Shown here piece after piece: positions 63,191 through 64,000 of a DNA stretch of 64,000 bases. Below the pieces are notes generated by a model. It ran no database searches. It was not told the DNA's origin and worked only from the letters and a program-made list of their open reading frames with translations. Every line of letters begins with the position of its first letter. Within the stretch, counting starts at the first letter, position 1. Source of the DNA: Actinosynnema sp042752395 (GTDB lineage: Bacteria > Actinomycetota > Actinomycetes > Mycobacteriales > Pseudonocardiaceae); the NCBI RefSeq assembly GCF_042752395.1, contig NZ_JBHYXZ010000027.1, positions 1 to 64,000 on the forward strand, written 5' to 3'. The position numbers and the translations under genes were made by a program.

Positions 63191-64000
63191 ATGTTCAAAC
63201 GGATGCTCAGTGCTTTCGGTGTCGGCGGGCCGTCCGTCGACACCGTCCTGGACAGCCCGTACGCCACGCCCGGCCAGGTCGTGACCGGCCAGGTGCGCGT
63301 GCAGGGCGGCAGTGCCGACGCCCACATCGACCAGATCGTGCTCTCGCTGGTGACGCGGGTGGAGGTCGAGCACGGCGACCACGAGTTCGCCGGCGTCTCG
63401 GAGTTCCTGCGCGTCCCGGTCGCGCAGGGCGTGCGGGTCGCGCCGAACCAGCCGGTGACCGTGCCGTTCCAGCTCCCGGTCCCGTGGGAGACCCCCATCA
63501 CGGCGGTGGGCGGGCAGCAGCTGCCCGGCATGACCGTGGGGGTGCGGACCGAGCTGGTGATCTCCGGCGCCCCGGACAAGGGCGACCTCGACCCGCTGCT
63601 GGTGGGCCCGCTGCCCTCGCAGGACCGGGTGCTGGAGGCGTTCGGGCAGCTGGGCTTCCAGTTCCGCTCGGCGGACGTCGAGGCGGGCCGGATCCACGGC
63701 GTGAACCAGGAGTTGGGCTTCTACCAGGAGATCGAGTTCTTCCCGCCCGGCCAGTACGCGGGTCGGATCAACCAGGTCGAGCTGACCTTCGTGACCAACC
63801 CGCACGAGTTGGTGGTGGTGCTGGAGGCGGACAAGCGCGGGGGGATGTTCTCCTCCGGCGGCGACGCCTTCGGCCGGTTCCACGTGTCGCACCAGGACGC
63901 GATGCACACCGACTGGGCCGGCGCGATCAACCAGTGGCTGGCGCAGGTCGCCGAGCGCGGCGGCCACTCCGCGTTCGGCGGCCACGGGGCGGGCTACCCG
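63191..64000 (+). CDS. Spo0M (SpoOM) family protein, cut by the window end
   Basis: An arrestin-like beta-sandwich protein of the sporulation-control Spo0M family; 270 residues are visible and the stop is beyond the window. MFKRMLSAFGVGGPSVDTVL is the characteristic start. LVTRVEVEHGDHEF and PVPWETPITAVGGQQLPGM follow, with a later GFYQEIEFFPPGQYAGRINQ segment. GGAGG lies about 10 nt before the ATG. In Bacillus the protein affects sporulation and cell shape; the role in actinobacteria is unclear. It follows the CorC pair by 30 nt and may be cotranscribed. Confidence 0.88.
   Translation, partial: MFKRMLSAFGVGGPSVDTVLDSPYATPGQVVTGQVRVQGGSADAHIDQIVLSLVTRVEVEHGDHEFAGVSEFLRVPVAQGVRVAPNQPVTVPFQLPVPWETPITAVGGQQLPGMTVGVRTELVISGAPDKGDLDPLLVGPLPSQDRVLEAFGQLGFQFRSADVEAGRIHGVNQELGFYQEIEFFPPGQYAGRINQVELTFVTNPHELVVVLEADKRGGMFSSGGDAFGRFHVSHQDAMHTDWAGAINQWLAQVAERGGHSAFGGHGAGYP

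Overview
The window is very GC-rich (well above 70 % by eye), codes densely on both strands with strong third-position GC bias, uses many GTG starts and has no recognisable rRNA, tRNA, insertion sequence or CRISPR array. Together with a calerythrin-like EF-hand protein, a Spo0M-like protein and a large NRPS/PKS operon, this points to a filamentous actinobacterium, most likely of the Pseudonocardiaceae (Saccharothrix/Actinosynnema/Lentzea-like). That assignment is inference.

Left flank (1-12.3 kb). On the minus strand lie a large STAND/NACHT-type ATPase running off the left edge, a Na+/H+ antiporter and two class I SAM methyltransferases. A divergent third paralogous methyltransferase on the plus strand overlaps a flavin-reductase-like (PPOX) protein with a repetitive tail. 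A four-EF-hand protein and a further NPPL-type methyltransferase follow. An approximately 1 kb non-coding, less GC-rich stretch (12.26-13.28 kb) precedes the main operon.

Main operon (13.3-55.7 kb, all plus strand, many 4-nt ATGA overlaps). It opens with an FkbK/FkbH/FkbJ/FkbI set that makes a hydroxymalonyl-type extender on a free-standing ACP; no FkbG O-methyltransferase is present. Six assembly-line proteins and a free-standing acyltransferase follow: (1) AT-ACP-KS-AT-ACP-aminotransferase-C-A(Gly-like code)-PCP plus a half condensation lobe; (2) trans-AT; (3) KS-DH-KR-ACP without AT; (4) KS-DH-KR-ACP without AT; (5) AT-less KS-ACP followed by C-A-PCP-E; (6) C-A(Val-like code)-PCP; (7) KS-AT-pseudoKR-ACP-terminal C. 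An ABC exporter pair and a type II thioesterase end the run. If the line is collinear, the chain would be: starter acyl, beta-amino-acyl unit, glycine, two olefinic C2 units, a beta-keto C2 unit, an epimerised (probably aliphatic) amino acid, valine, and a last, possibly hydroxylated, C2 unit. Release would be by the terminal C domain, with the beta-amine as a possible cyclising nucleophile. The mix of cis-AT and trans-AT modules, the mycosubtilin-like aminotransferase PKS with an AT loading unit, and the hydroxymalonyl genes are the most interesting feature. I do not recognise the product.

Right flank (55.7-64 kb). A minus-strand pair encodes a HEAT-repeat protein and a MerR regulator that itself carries HEAT repeats. 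Then come a zinc metallopeptidase, three DUF21/CBS-domain membrane proteins with a small MerR regulator between them, and the start of a Spo0M-family protein cut by the window end.
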